From Eunapius fragilis (Eukaryota; Porifera; Demospongiae; Spongillida; Spongillidae), in the NCBI GenBank assembly GCA_963681505.1, contig OY811974.1, positions 1,323,128 through 1,387,127 of the forward strand: 64,000 nt of DNA. Direction: 5' to 3'. Every line of letters starts with the position of its first letter. Within the stretch, counting starts at the first letter, position 1. Both the position numbers and the translations under genes were made by a program. The notes beneath the pieces were generated by a model. That model was not told the DNA's origin. It did no database searches and worked only from the letters and a program-made list of their open reading frames with translations. Shown here piece by piece: positions 25,497 through 36,361 of this stretch.

Positions 25497-25508
25497 CACC
25501 CGTGAGTT

Positions 25509-25569
25509 GGTATTTTACTTACATGAAGCTTCAGGACTAGTATATATACAAGAGCACCTTGATGGTGAG

Positions 25570-25603
<34 letters not shown>

Positions 25604-26560
25604 CTCATCATTCCAACTCTTTCATAACCATTATCAGCTGAAATAGAGGAGTCTTTAACACCCTCCCAATTTGAGTACAGTGAATGGTATATGGGACATG
25701 TATAGTGCATGGAGCCTCACTGGGGCCTCTGACAAATGTATTGTGACGTTTGTCCCCACGACCTCCGTGCTCCTACCCCACTGACACCAGCCCAATCCAT
25801 GCAACACACAGTCCAGTTGCATGTGTGAAATACATCCACATCAGTGACATGGGGTCCTTTGGACAGACCATGTAGAGGAGGCCATGGGATATGAGCATAC
25901 AGTGGAGGGCATGAGTCTGACAAGACATACTACCATTTTGTGCTGATACAATTATGACCACTAAAGAATCGAAGGTAATGTTACTTGCACATGTAGGACC
26001 AAACATAAAGAGAATGAATCTGAATATAAACATAACAAAAATAGTTGAGAAAGAGATAGGCCAGTGAAAGCACTGTAACTGAAAGATATAGAAAAAAAAG
26101 TTCAAATCGACAAAGCATATGAGTGAATCTATGTAGCACACAACATAACAATTTACAGGGTTTACAGCAAGGGGAAAAGAGTAGTGTCTTATGGTGGAAA
26201 GAGTGTGAATAGTCATGACATGAGACGTGTGTATGTTCATGGGTGTGGTTCATGGGTGTGTGTGCCAGCTGTGCAGATGAAATGAAAATGGTGGGTGTTA
26301 TATGTGCCAGCAGAACGCATATCCCAATAATAAGGAAGGGTTACATGTGTTCCAGCCCGCATGTGTCTTTAACTCGACCACGCCTCTCCCATAGCCAAGC
26401 TGATACACCGTGCACTAGATATCATGGCTCTGACGTATTGTTATAGGTTGTGAACCTATAAATGGCCACGCAATGAGTGCCACCCAAAGAGTATGACCAA
26501 ATCAACAGGGACACAATTTCTACATGATGTTATGCACGCGTATCGGTACTGGTAGTACGT
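25509..26560. repeat. AC/GT-rich repeat module, continued
   Basis: Parallels 11930-13000 in the same order (GAAGCTTCAGGACTAGTAT, a poly-C tract at about 25569-25600, TCATTCCAACTCTTTCAT). It is the right half of the repeat interrupted by the N-RAG element. From about 26045 it also pairs with the left arm of the 11.9 kb element. No gene. Confidence 0.7.
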
Positions 26561-27070
26561 ACCATACAATCCTTGTCAACATATTACAAAAATAAATTGC
26601 ACATCCTCCAAGAAAGAAAGGTTCCAATGCTACACACACACAACCACTCACATCACACACAAAACACACACACACATACACACACACATACACACACGTA
26701 CACTGAAATTCCAATGCTACTAACAAGAAGAATTAGTGGTTCAGGTGAGGATGACTGTCAAGTTTGTTGCTACACATATGACCAAATGCAAAAGCCTATG
26801 GAACTCACAGGTCTGTAACATGTTTGGAAGCAGCACTGCCCCAGATCCAAAAAAAAATGACACCAACTACTCTGATCCTCAGGTGGGTATGTGACCATAT
26901 GTTTCTTAATGGCAGAGTCCTAAACACAAAGGCATTAGCCTATCTATTTGCCACCATCACATGAGAGTCAACATTCCATGGGTGACTTCCATGGGTGGCT
27001 TTGCATCTGGTCATAGCAAACTGACAGTCATACCCACCAGAACCACTATTTCTAAGTAGCACTGGTTTGT

Positions 27071-27107
<37 letters not shown>

Positions 27108-28239
27108 TGTGTATGTATAGCATTATACATGGGCCCCTTCTAGGAATCTGTGCTATTGTGATATTACATGTACATCTACCACTCTGTAAACATACTTTTG
27201 TACATAAGCCTGGCAGGAATATTATTCCTGCTTTATCCCTAAAGATAAAGATCAGGGCCCTGGAAATTTTAGATAACAAAGGAAGGTAATAAATAGTAAG
27301 TCCTAAGTCTTTTTAAACCTCTCAATGGTACACACTCATAGCTTCAGCATTTATAGTGATTGGCATGGGATAGTTGTGAGTGTTGTGTCTGTATGAGTGT
27401 GTGAGTGTGTAAATGGATGCATGTAATGGAATATGGGACATGAGGCATGGTACGTCATGATGTGACAGGTACTGTGAGACAGGAACAAATAGTCCAGTAC
27501 GTACAACACATTAATCCAGTACATACAACCAATGGGGGGAGGGGTTGGGAGGGGGGCCTTTGCCCCCATGCTCCTATACCACTGTGCATAAAACACACAA
27601 TCCAGTTACACACGTGAAAAACACATCAGTCAGAATATAAATAATTGAGAAAGAGGGTTGTATAGTAAGCCAGTCAAAGCACTGTACATAACCAAAAAAA
27701 AGTTCAAATAGACAAAGCTTATGTGTGAATCCATGTAGCACATAACTATTTACAGGGTGTACAGCAAGGGGAAAGAATACTGGTAGTGGAAAGAGTGTGT
27801 ATAAGTGTGACGTGAGACGTGTGTATGTGTTGATTCATGGGTGTGTGTGTGCCAGCCATGCAGATGAAATGAAAAACGGTGGGCGTTTAAAACATATGTG
27901 CCAGCAGAACGCAAATCCCGACAATAAGGAAGGGTTACATGTTCCAGCATAGCTGCGCTGCATGTGTCTTTAACTCGACCACGCCTCTCCCATAGCCTAG
28001 CTGATACACAGTGCACTTTACCTCATGGCTCTGACGTACTATCATAGGTTGTGAGCCTATAAATGGCCACGCAATGAGTGACACCCAAGGAGTATGACCG
28101 AATCGACAGGGACACATATTGTTGTGCGCGCGTATCGGTACTGGTAGTACGTACCGTGTTTTGTATGGTGATGGTAGCTGAATCCCACGCATTTTGATCG
28201 CTTAACGAATCTTGTTTGTTATAGAAGAGAACCACTGAC

Positions 28240-29307
28240 CAGAGGCGTAGGAACGTATTTAAAAGTGGGGGGGCTGAAGTGAACTGGATAAAGTGGGCGT
28301 GGTCATTTATGTGCCATGACGTAATATTACGTAATGGCCCGCGAGACAGACAAACCGTGTATAGTCGCATGGCCGTAGACAACTCAAGGTTTGGGGGGGG
28401 GGGGGGGGGGCTATAAAAACTGGGGGTGCGTGCAGTAGGGGGCGTGCCCCCTCCTGCCCCCAGATAGGGGGTTTGGGGGAGCGCTGTTAGTATAAGCTTC
28501 CCCAATGGGGTCTGGGACGAATCCCCAGCCGCTTTAACCTTTTCCTTATTTGTTGTTAACATTAAATGCAGAAATTGACCCGGCTCTATCCGGTATAGCA
28601 ACGAATGCTATTGCTATATATTTTAGTTAGTTGCAACGTATGCTATTGCTATATATTTTAGTTAGTTGACCTTTTCAAAAATCACTTGCCGCCGCGAAGA
28701 TTGTTTGATCAGCTTTGTCTTTTCTTCGATAGTGTCTAATGTATCACGAAGGATTACATTTGCCTTTACTGCGTCTTGAACAGCTAAGTTCAGAGCATGG
28801 CCATAGCAATGGGTATACAAAGCTCTATGCTCTTTTTGAAGTATAGTAGTTGATACACCTGTTTTACAGCCTGTCATTGAACTAGCCCACTGTCCACGAC
28901 AATTCTTAAGTGAAAGGGATAACCTCAGCAAAATGTCTTCTATTGTTCGGATGATGCTTTCTGCAGAGATAGAGTCCATGCTGTGGACTATACTCTACTC
29001 ACGATCGACCGCTATCAATGATTACAGCTGCAAGTAGTTAATTCTAATTATATGAGATACGGTTAACATTTTAATATTTTCTCTATAGGAAAATTTTGGA
29101 GGGTTCAAGCCCCCCCAAGGCCTTGATATTATTATTACGTGCCCGTTACTATCTTTCGCTTTGTCACCATGAAGAACGTGTCACATGTACATATACCGCA
29201 ATAATTAATTATTCATACTCAATAATAAAAGTGGGGGGGCTTAGCCCCCACACATTTAAAAGTGGGGGGGCTATAGTCCCCTCAGCCACCCCCTTCCTAC
29301 GCCTATG
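28240..29307 (-). mobile_element. hAT-type transposon remnant, 1.07 kb
   Basis: The ends are CAGAGGCGTAGGAA at 28240 and TTCCTACGCCTATG ending at 29307, an imperfect TIR of the hAT kind. The 5 bp CTGAC lies on both sides (28235-28239 and 29308-29312). The mirror arm at about 18370 reads the same site once (GTCAG on the + strand), proving insertion. The interior holds a transposase fragment on the minus strand, a poly-G tract (28394-28410) and a roughly 33 bp direct repeat at about 28605-28670 (TGCTATTGCTATATATTTTA twice). It is internally deleted. Confidence 0.8.
28662..28979 (-). pseudogene. hAT transposase fragment (ZMYM1-like / DUF4371 type)
   Basis: 105 codons, beginning MDSISAESIIRTIEDIL. 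It contains the family's hallmark segment around YTHCYGHALNLAVQDAVKAN, preceded by CRGQWASSMTGCKTGV where active members have a Gly-Ala-Ser-Asn-Met-type motif containing catalytic Asp. This copy appears to have lost the region around that Asp (expected after CRGQ). The C-terminal catalytic part and the N-terminal zinc finger are missing. Non-functional. Confidence 0.7.
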
Positions 29308-29876
29308 CTGACGTTTGTAAGAACAACGGTGGCACTTCAGTTGTACATGTAGTGGCATGGGCACGGGAGGTTATTGTATATTCATGTGCTCGGAGTAGCG
29401 GGAACCAGGTTGGAGTAGGTTAATGGCGCGAAATGAACGAGAAATGTGCAATTACTTTGCACAGCTGTATCTCCGTAACGGATAAAGTAAAAATTAACGA
29501 ACAGGACAAATCGATAGGTACAGGACCCCTCTCCCTATAAACCGAATTTGAAGTTAATTGAGATGTCCTGCCGAAAGATATGGCGGGTTTGAACCCCAAG
29601 GGGTATCGGACGTTGCAACACTGGCACGAAGCAAATGCAAGAGCCCAAAATTTATTTTACCAAAGAGAAATGATGTAGTATGAAGGTTTGAAAATAGGAA
29701 GTCAATAGTATTGACGGTTCGAGAGATGTAGCGATATCAAAGTGAATCATTTTTATAACTTTATATATATATACGCGATAGGCGTGAACTGTCCCATATA
29801 TATATATATATACAATCAACATACACACATGTCATGTGTGTATATTACAATTAGAGCAGTACATAATCTAATGAGA

Positions 29877-30067
29877 AGGTTAGTGGGGTGTAGGAATTGA
29901 AAACAAAAGTGGTGTTAGAACAAGATTTTTGGGAAACTAATTCCTATAATTAGCACGTGTAATTGTAACAGAACCAAAAAAAAGGTTTTTGCCTTAATTT
30001 CCCTTCCCAAAAACCGTGTTCCGTTCATTCTATTCAATTCCTATAACCCACTAACTTTCTCATTAGA
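29877..30067. mobile_element. TIR element with TCTAATGAGAAGG ends (copy 4)
   Basis: Same element as 2916-3106. Confidence 0.7.
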
Positions 30068-30340
30068 GAATTACTTGCAGCAACTAGTGCTGGTTATGAT
30101 GTCACGTGTAACTCGTAAACTACACTTGCATCAAGCTGGATGCATGTAAACAATAGCTATAAATTATGATCTGTCCGTCTGAGAACAAGACGACGTGCGC
30201 ACAGTTCACCAGGCCAGTTCTTTCACTTTATGAAATCTACAGAAATTATTATACACTGCTTGCATGCATATACATACGTGAAACAATCTAATTAGCATCT
30301 ATCGCTATTAAATGGATCGATATCAGTTTTTTCCAGTGTC

Positions 30341-31066
30341 TCATAAATACACTGCACATGTATTGTCTGCAGTGCACCTGTTACCAGGTCTTTCAGATGG
30401 TCGTATCGGCCACGCTGTGCGTATATTCTTATCGTTTCGGTTGGTCACAAGCATGCACAGTCACGTGATTGAGCGTTTTTTTCTTAAAGACCTCAACACA
30501 ATAACGGCTGTTAGCTTGTATTATATTTGTACATGCAGGAGTATTGTAGAGCAGCTGTAGAAGGTAGTTTACAGTGCCTTCTATATTTCCAGGGAAGAAA
30601 AGTTGGTCCTTCACGCTTGGTGGGTTTACTTTATGTACGAATGCTGCTGGCTTGGCGTTTGCGTTTCACACGTACGTATCCTTCCAGCAATAGAATCCTT
30701 CAAAACCGACACATTTGTTTTTCACCTCAACAACGCCTAATGGAGGAGCATTATTTGGAAGGCCGTGCACACCACGGGCGGCTCCGTTGACTATTTGTCC
30801 ACAGAACATATGAGTAAGAGCCACTTTGGGCTTTGTATTGCTCCATACTTCTGGCTGAACCGGGCTGTTTGTGTCGCATTTAAATTTACTCGGTGGCACA
30901 TCTTGAATAGCCTACATGCACGCATGCATAAACGAAAACAGTCACAACCTTCAACATATATATATTGTCAGTATATTCTTACTGCGGAAGGGTCTGGCCT
31001 GTTATACTTCTTTCCCTCGGTTAGATCAAGGCTTAGCAGCAGTGATAACAAAGCCATTGCTACCAT
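30341..31066 (-). pseudogene. EndoU-like secreted protein gene, broken copy
   Basis: Exon 1 (30983-31066, 84 nt) is intact: signal peptide MVAMALLSLLLSL, then the conserved DLTEGKKYNRPDPSA and GTAAGA. The acceptor has drifted to TAG, and exon 2 starts at 30911. Exon 2 has a TGG-to-TGA nonsense change in TYVW (about 30665) and an insertion of about 4 bases in the HVTV segment (about 30450) that shifts the frame. The two histidine motifs and FFPG remain readable. Confidence 0.7.
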
Positions 31067-31578
31067 CTTTCTTCAAGAATAGCTGCTTTTCACACACATA
31101 TAGCATGCACGCGTCGGACTCTGTTTTATACCAGCCTATGAATTCTTTATTTACTTTATAATTGCTTTTAGTTTGTCGCACCGCGCGTGCGCACACGTTT
31201 CAGCATTTCTTCCTGCATGCTCGATTTGGTTCGCTCACAGACTCACAGATGAGGTCAAATCGGACTCTTAGACTAATTTAAAATGGCGTCCACATGTCTA
31301 AGGATATCATGGCATCGATGCATGACATCATGGGGTGACAACTGATCCAGGCAAATAACATTGGTTCCAGCGCCATGCCAATTATATAATTTAATGCAGC
31401 ATAATTAGATTGCTACGGTTGTACGGTTTTAACAAGACCACTTTTTCCTCGCGTATTTCTGCCCCTGACACATACATATATATAATTTCATCATCGTACC
31501 ATAAAGATCTGGATCCACACATGCATGGCCGTTCTATATCGTTAAAAGTACCAGCACAAGCATCAGCTATAGTGTATA

Positions 31579-33437
31579 GACCCTATGCACACGCATAAAT
31601 TAATAAATTAGGGCGTGGCGGTCATGTGACATGCGTAATGTAATGCGACGAGGAATACGATGTTTACAAGCAGCTAGACACGGCGGGAAAGCAGCGCTGC
31701 ACTAAGAAGCTTGACCTGTTGAGTTTGTCGAGCGATCCACATCATTCTCCGATTGATCCACGATCCAGAAACGTGTCTAGCAGTGGATTTTGTTGTAGGG
31801 CTAGGCCTACAGATGCATTTTTTTCATTCCTTCTCCAAGTCCTTGCAAAAAAGAGGAGTTGAAACCCTATAGAAGTACCGAGGCTCGGGCGTACGTAAGT
31901 GACATAAGACTGCTACAAATCAACAGCGAAACATGCCTATCTTGATCTTGCAAAGCCAGCCTAATGGTGCCGTATTAGCTATACTGTTAGGCCTAGCAGC
32001 ATTGCCTTCAATGTAGTGTCTCTCAGGTTAAAAACACGATCAGAAAAGGAGGTGCAAACATTTTACCTATTCCAAAAAGGAACAGAAATCATAGGGATGG
32101 TAAAAAAGTAGCAACACAAATACATCCCCAGCAGAGGTGGAACATGTAACTGAAGTGTGATGCTATTGCAATATGCCTGCTGGCAAAGGTATGATTGGCT
32201 GCAATAATCCTAGCTGTCCAATTGAGTGATTCCATATGGCATGCATGTTTAAATACTGAAACTATCAGTTCCAATTAATTTACAGGACAATAATATTGTC
32301 CAGACTGTGAACTGCAACTTAAATTAAAAGACTTGAGTATGTATGCACATTAATTTTAACTGAATGGTACAACTGATTCAAACATGCATCCTTCAGAATT
32401 GTATATAGGATACAAATCACATGTTAATTCAACATGAAATCTTGCATATGATATTTCCCTTGATCAATGAATCGAACCCACTGATGCATGCCTTCTGAAT
32501 TTTTTTTACCTTTTGTATAGAAGGATGAGCAACAACTTGAGCACAATAAAGACCCACTTGTCTTCCACTGATCAGCTACTGAATATATGATGTCACCTCA
32601 CCAGAAAGCAGATTTTCTAAAATGCCACATTGCTCTGTACTAACTGACTCTTCCAATATTGGAAAGGAAAGAGAAAGTATCCTCAGGGAAGATTGCAATA
32701 TTAAGCACTCTAATGGTATTGTAGTTATTGTGGGTCTCCCTATAAACATCTCTGTGCAGTCAAGTACATAAATGCATCTACATACAACATTTTTAATGTT
32801 AGTGGCATACTCTTCTTCCCTTTACTAGCTAGGCCAGTGAATAAGAGGGCTCAGCCACTGAGCCATAATGAGGATCCATTTGTTAACTGAAGGGCATGAA
32901 ATAGTTGACCGAGACAATCGATGGAATTATAAATAGAATAACTCTGCAACAGAACATGATCCAAAAGTGCTGTAAGATGATGCGCACTTTAGAACCATCC
33001 TGGAATGATATTCTACTCTTCTTTGTGAATACATCTTTGAATACAAGTGACAAAAGGGAGCACAGTTTGCCCTATTCCATCCACACAAAAATTGAATTAT
33101 ACCCGTTAGTTTAGTACAGGTAAGGTTAAACTTTTTTTTTGGCGCACTCTACGCATGGTAAATAAGCACGCTATTCTAAAACCTATATTCTTAATCGCTT
33201 CTACCCACCACCAGAGGGAAAACAAGGTGTTACAGTGCGTACGGCGGCGATCAAAACACAAGAGCGACACGTTGCACAGAGAGCTCACATAATTCTTCGT
33301 TTTTGAAGGTTTTAAGCATTTTATGATGATTTCCAACCAAACAGTACTCTCCTTTACCTCGTAAAACTGTCAGCCTTAAAGAAGTCACAAGCTAATCACG
33401 TGATGATAATTATTCATTTATGCGTGTGCATAAGGTC
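31579..33437. mobile_element. 1.86 kb element with GACCYTATGCACACGCATAAAT ends
   Basis: The left end (31579) and the inverse of the right end (33437) agree for about 20 bp, with core TATGCACACGCATAAAT. TATA lies on both sides. The paralogous block at about 37582 shows the site without the element (GTGTATAGTAACCTTG), so it inserted after block duplication. No transposase is recognised. About 200 bp near 31645-31850 is open on the plus strand (EEYDVYKQLDTAGKQR...) and ends near a GTAAGT donor, possibly a relic exon; 32905-33114 is another weak ORF. Confidence 0.7.
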
Positions 33438-33611
33438 TATAGTAGTAACCTTGTCCCCCTGGACAATGAAGCCTAGCAGATTTCATCGATCCCCCTAGGT
33501 CGTATACCATGCATTTATATTGATAGGACACTATCAATAAATCATTGGTGGGAATCAAGCGGGGAAATGTGCATGTACATTGCCGGTCTCTTTTTTAACT
33601 ATACTTCATTT

Positions 33612-33634
33612 TCGCGTGAACTGGTCCCATGTAT
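33612..33634. repeat. Solo terminal sequence of the 11.9 kb element family
   Basis: TTTTCGCGTGAACTGGTCCC is the inverse of the GGGACAGTTCACGCG terminus with one extra G. A better copy, preceded by CGATACGGTA, is at 37744-37779. Because both paralogous blocks carry it, it predates their duplication. Confidence 0.55.
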
Positions 33635-34127
33635 ATTGTATATCACTGCATAAAAATTTGGACCATTAATCAATATGATGCATGCGATGTGTTAGTAAAT
33701 ATGGTATACGTGACATGAACACACTAGTAAATATAAAGCTTTCATTTACTATAACGCGGAAATGTCACATACAATATTTGCATACATATTTGCACCGCAT
33801 TTGACTAATAGTAAGTGTAGATACAAATCATTATGCAGTGCATGTTAGTATACTGAACTTGCAGGTGTGTCCAATTACTGCTTATACGCATTGGGCACAC
33901 CTCTAGACCTAAAAGTCTCCAGCGACAGAGCTGCGAACCGGTACCAGAAGAAGCTTTTCCAACGAGATTGAAAATAGAGAGTTCTATGCCCTTTTATGAT
34001 CCTCTTCACTGCCAAATAGAGCCTAGTTAGTATCTGACTCATCCCCCTCGTGCCTCTTTGTGGTTCTCGGTTATGCCTTCTCCGGGTCTCAAGCTACATC
34101 TACATCTCCAACAATAAAACGTTGGCC

Positions 34128-34262
34128 CTGTCATGGTGATGTGTTCTCTTGCCGTAACAGGCTTCGAGATGCCTTGGCTTTGTTCAGGCTTCGAGATGCC
34201 TTGGCTTTGTTCAATTCTGTAGGCATGCTGGCATCGGGGCATAGTTGAAGTTGGAAGTGGTT
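34128..34262. repeat. Segment shared with 14986-15110 and 38289-38402
   Basis: GTGATGTGTTCTCTTGCCGT to AGTTGAAGTTGGAAGTGG. In this copy a roughly 30 bp piece (CAGGCTTCGAGATGCCTTGG) is tandemly duplicated. Confidence 0.7.
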
Positions 34263-35130
34263 TGGGACATGACACACATAGTGCACACAGCCAGGCCAGC
34301 TGATGTATTGGGTTGTGAGAAAACCTGCACTGAGCTTTCGACCTAACTATGACATCACTATTTACTCCATTCACTACAAGTGAAGCATGTGGAACATGTG
34401 ATCCAACGGCTCATTCATATTATGTAATGGATGCACAAATCATCCACAGTACCACTAACACCTTTTTACTTTGGTTTAATAATTTCATATTGTAACACTG
34501 GATGCTGGTCACACTTCACCTTGAGAGTCTCATTCCTTATAAGGTTACAAATTTCATTTTATGCACACAAAAAATGGAACAAATATATGATGTTCCCTGG
34601 CCTGTGGTGCTTAGGGAAATAAAGCTATTGAAGCCTTCTCTCAGCTTGCATCTCGGCTTACTGCCCTCACGTGCATGCCCAAGTCAGCTCTGCTCACTGC
34701 ACAGTGGTTTGAAATCATAGGTGACCGGGACATTTTGAATTCTTGCAAACAAATATCCAATTTGTTTGCATCCTTGCTTGTAATAAGGTGGTGTTAAGTA
34801 AATGATCATGACAATATTAATTGTGGTTAAATAAGTAAAATTTAATATAATCAAGTTTAACTATCTAACTGTAATGAACTGAAAAGTTTAATTAAACATT
34901 TCAATAACAATAACCATAATGGAGCAATTAATTTTAATAATCAGTACGGAGTAATTATGGTAAATCAACCCAATTAAATCAATGTATGCAAACATAATAT
35001 AATTGCTTACAAAGGTACCTAAGTGATTCCTTCAGCCCATTATACTCCCCGAGTACTAACATGCACAACGAAAGACAAACTGCGCACACACGATGCGCTC
35101 TCGTTTCTAACAAAGACATGCATCATAACA

Positions 35131-35163
<33 letters not shown>

Positions 35164-35165
35164 AG

Positions 35166-35302
35166 CGTCGAATCATTTAGAAATCATTTAGAAATCGTTG
35201 CGCGATTGAACAGAGAATCACACAAAAACCAAAGCGCATGATTTTGTGTATGATCTGTTCAAACACACAAAGATTTCTAAATGATTTCTAAATGATTCGA
35301 CG
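35166..35302. mobile_element. Foldback element with CGTCGAATCATTTAG ends (copy 1)
   Basis: About 137 bp with roughly 31 bp inverted ends, CGTCGAATCATTTAGAAATC and inverse. It is flanked on the left by a 31 bp poly-G tract (35132-35162) and on the right by TTTTTTCCCC, which suggests that the true ends are ACAC-GGGG and CCCC-TGTGT and that the G tract grew inside one terminus. The second copy is at 39020-39161. Confidence 0.65.
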
Positions 35303-35935
35303 ATTTTTTCCCCTGTGTAAAGAACACAGATGTTGTCTATCAGACAGCATGAAGGCCCGAGAACACCCTCGAGCCCGTTTGCATCGTAGCGTAATGGCTG
35401 TCGTGCATTATTAATAGATTGTTCGACATTACCTCATCACCAAACCTTGACGCGGCTAAAAGCGGTTAACTGTAACGTGATGGCAACAGATGGGCAAAGT
35501 AACGTTTAAATACATTGAATTTCCCAGCATGCCCTCGCCTTGCCTCGCCGTGAGAAGTTAGGCGGCACAGTTCAATTTTTCGAGTATTTTTTTCTGTTTT
35601 CAGAATAGAAAATTGTCCATGCATGAACTGAATACGTTAACTATGATAAAAGCAGTATAACTTCAGTACAGAAGAAAATAGGCTTTCCAAGTACACATTA
35701 AATATTACAAAACGGTCTGTTATGAAAAATGAAATGTATGTAGAAGTGTCGAATTTTAGTTTACATTTCCCCTTGTTATTAGACCCTCGGTTCTTTTCTT
35801 TTTATACCACTATTGTCTTCCAATCCTATATGCCACCAACTTTCTCATAGTACCATATATATATATACACTCAACACACACACACACATACACACATGTC
35901 ATGTGTGTATATAATACAATTAGAGCAATACATAA

Positions 35936-36125
35936 TCTAATGGGAAGGTTAGTGGAGTGTAGGAATTGAAAACAAAAGTGGTGTTAGAACAAGATTTTTC
36001 AAATTCCTATAATTAGCACGTGTACATATAATTGTAACAGAACCAAAAAACGGTTTTTGCCTTCATTTCCTTTCCCAAAAACCTTGTTTCGTTCATTCCT
36101 ATAACCCACTAACTTTCTCATTAGA
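35936..36125. mobile_element. TIR element with TCTAATG ends (copy 5)
   Basis: Same element as 2916-3106, with a shorter interior. Confidence 0.65.
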
Positions 36126-36361
36126 GAATTACTTGCAGTCAGACTGATGTCATGTGTAACTCGTAAACTACACTTGCATCAAGTTGGATGCATGTAAACA
36201 ATAGCTATAAATTATGATCTATCCGTCTGAGAACGAGACGACGTGCGCACAGTTCACCAGGCACTTTATGAAATCTACAGAAATTATAATACACTGCTGC
36301 ATGCATATACGTACGTGAAACGATCTAATTAGCAGCTATCGCTATAAATGGATCGAGTGTC

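Larger units (their letters stand above)
22554..25504 (+). mobile_element. 2.95 kb N-RAG-type DNA transposon, decayed
   Basis: The ends are CACGGGTGTTTCG at 22554 and its inverse CGTAACACCCGTG ending at 25504. The flanks are AGTT at 22550-22553 and AGTT at 25505-25508, or GAGTT on both sides if the last G is counted as target. The related repeat near 11905 has the empty site CTGAGCTGGTAT, and removing the element plus one AGTT leaves CTGAGTTGGTAT, the same length. The boundaries are therefore firm. The interior holds one decayed gene related to the N-terminal half of RAG1 and a smaller TIR element (about 24077-24336). CAC-starting ends and 5 bp target duplications are typical of Transib and RAG-type transposons; that link is inferred. 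Confidence 0.7.
17874..29795. mobile_element. 11.9 kb foldback mobile element with GGGWCAGTTCACGCG ends
   Basis: The left end reads GGGTCAGTTCACGCG; the right end is the inverse of GGGACAGTTCACGCC. The element interrupts an AT microsatellite that is uninterrupted in paralogous modules (about 2864, 16091, 35856), so it is a genuine insertion. The target duplication is hidden in the ATAT tract. The inverted arms are long (17874-20535 against 26045-29795) and very similar: several shadow ORFs in the two arms translate identically. Between and within the arms sit an N-RAG-type element (22554-25504), a hAT remnant (28240-29307) and AC-rich repeat modules. No transposase for the outer element is seen, so it is presumably moved in trans or is a relic. 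Confidence 0.75.
26045..29795. repeat. Right inverted arm of the 11.9 kb element
   Basis: Reverse complement of 17874-20535, interrupted by the hAT remnant at 28240-29307. The match is near-exact for 26.9-28.2 kb and 29.3-29.7 kb. The left-arm sequence at 18352-18380 shows the uninterrupted hAT target site. Confidence 0.85.
29796..31410. repeat. Right part of EndoU module block 1
   Basis: Resumes the module interrupted at 17873. It carries a TIR element (29877-30067) and a broken EndoU gene, then the shared 5' flank (CTGATCCAGGCAAATAACAT at about 31342). Confidence 0.85.
31411..35760. repeat. Non-coding partner segment of block 1
   Basis: Paralogous to 37441-39620 in the same orientation. 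Shared landmarks are CGGTTTTAACAAGACCACTT, AATCATTGGTGGGAATCAAG and GGTACCTAAGTGATTCCTTC. It is longer because of the 31579-33437 insertion. No gene is supported here. Confidence 0.8.
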
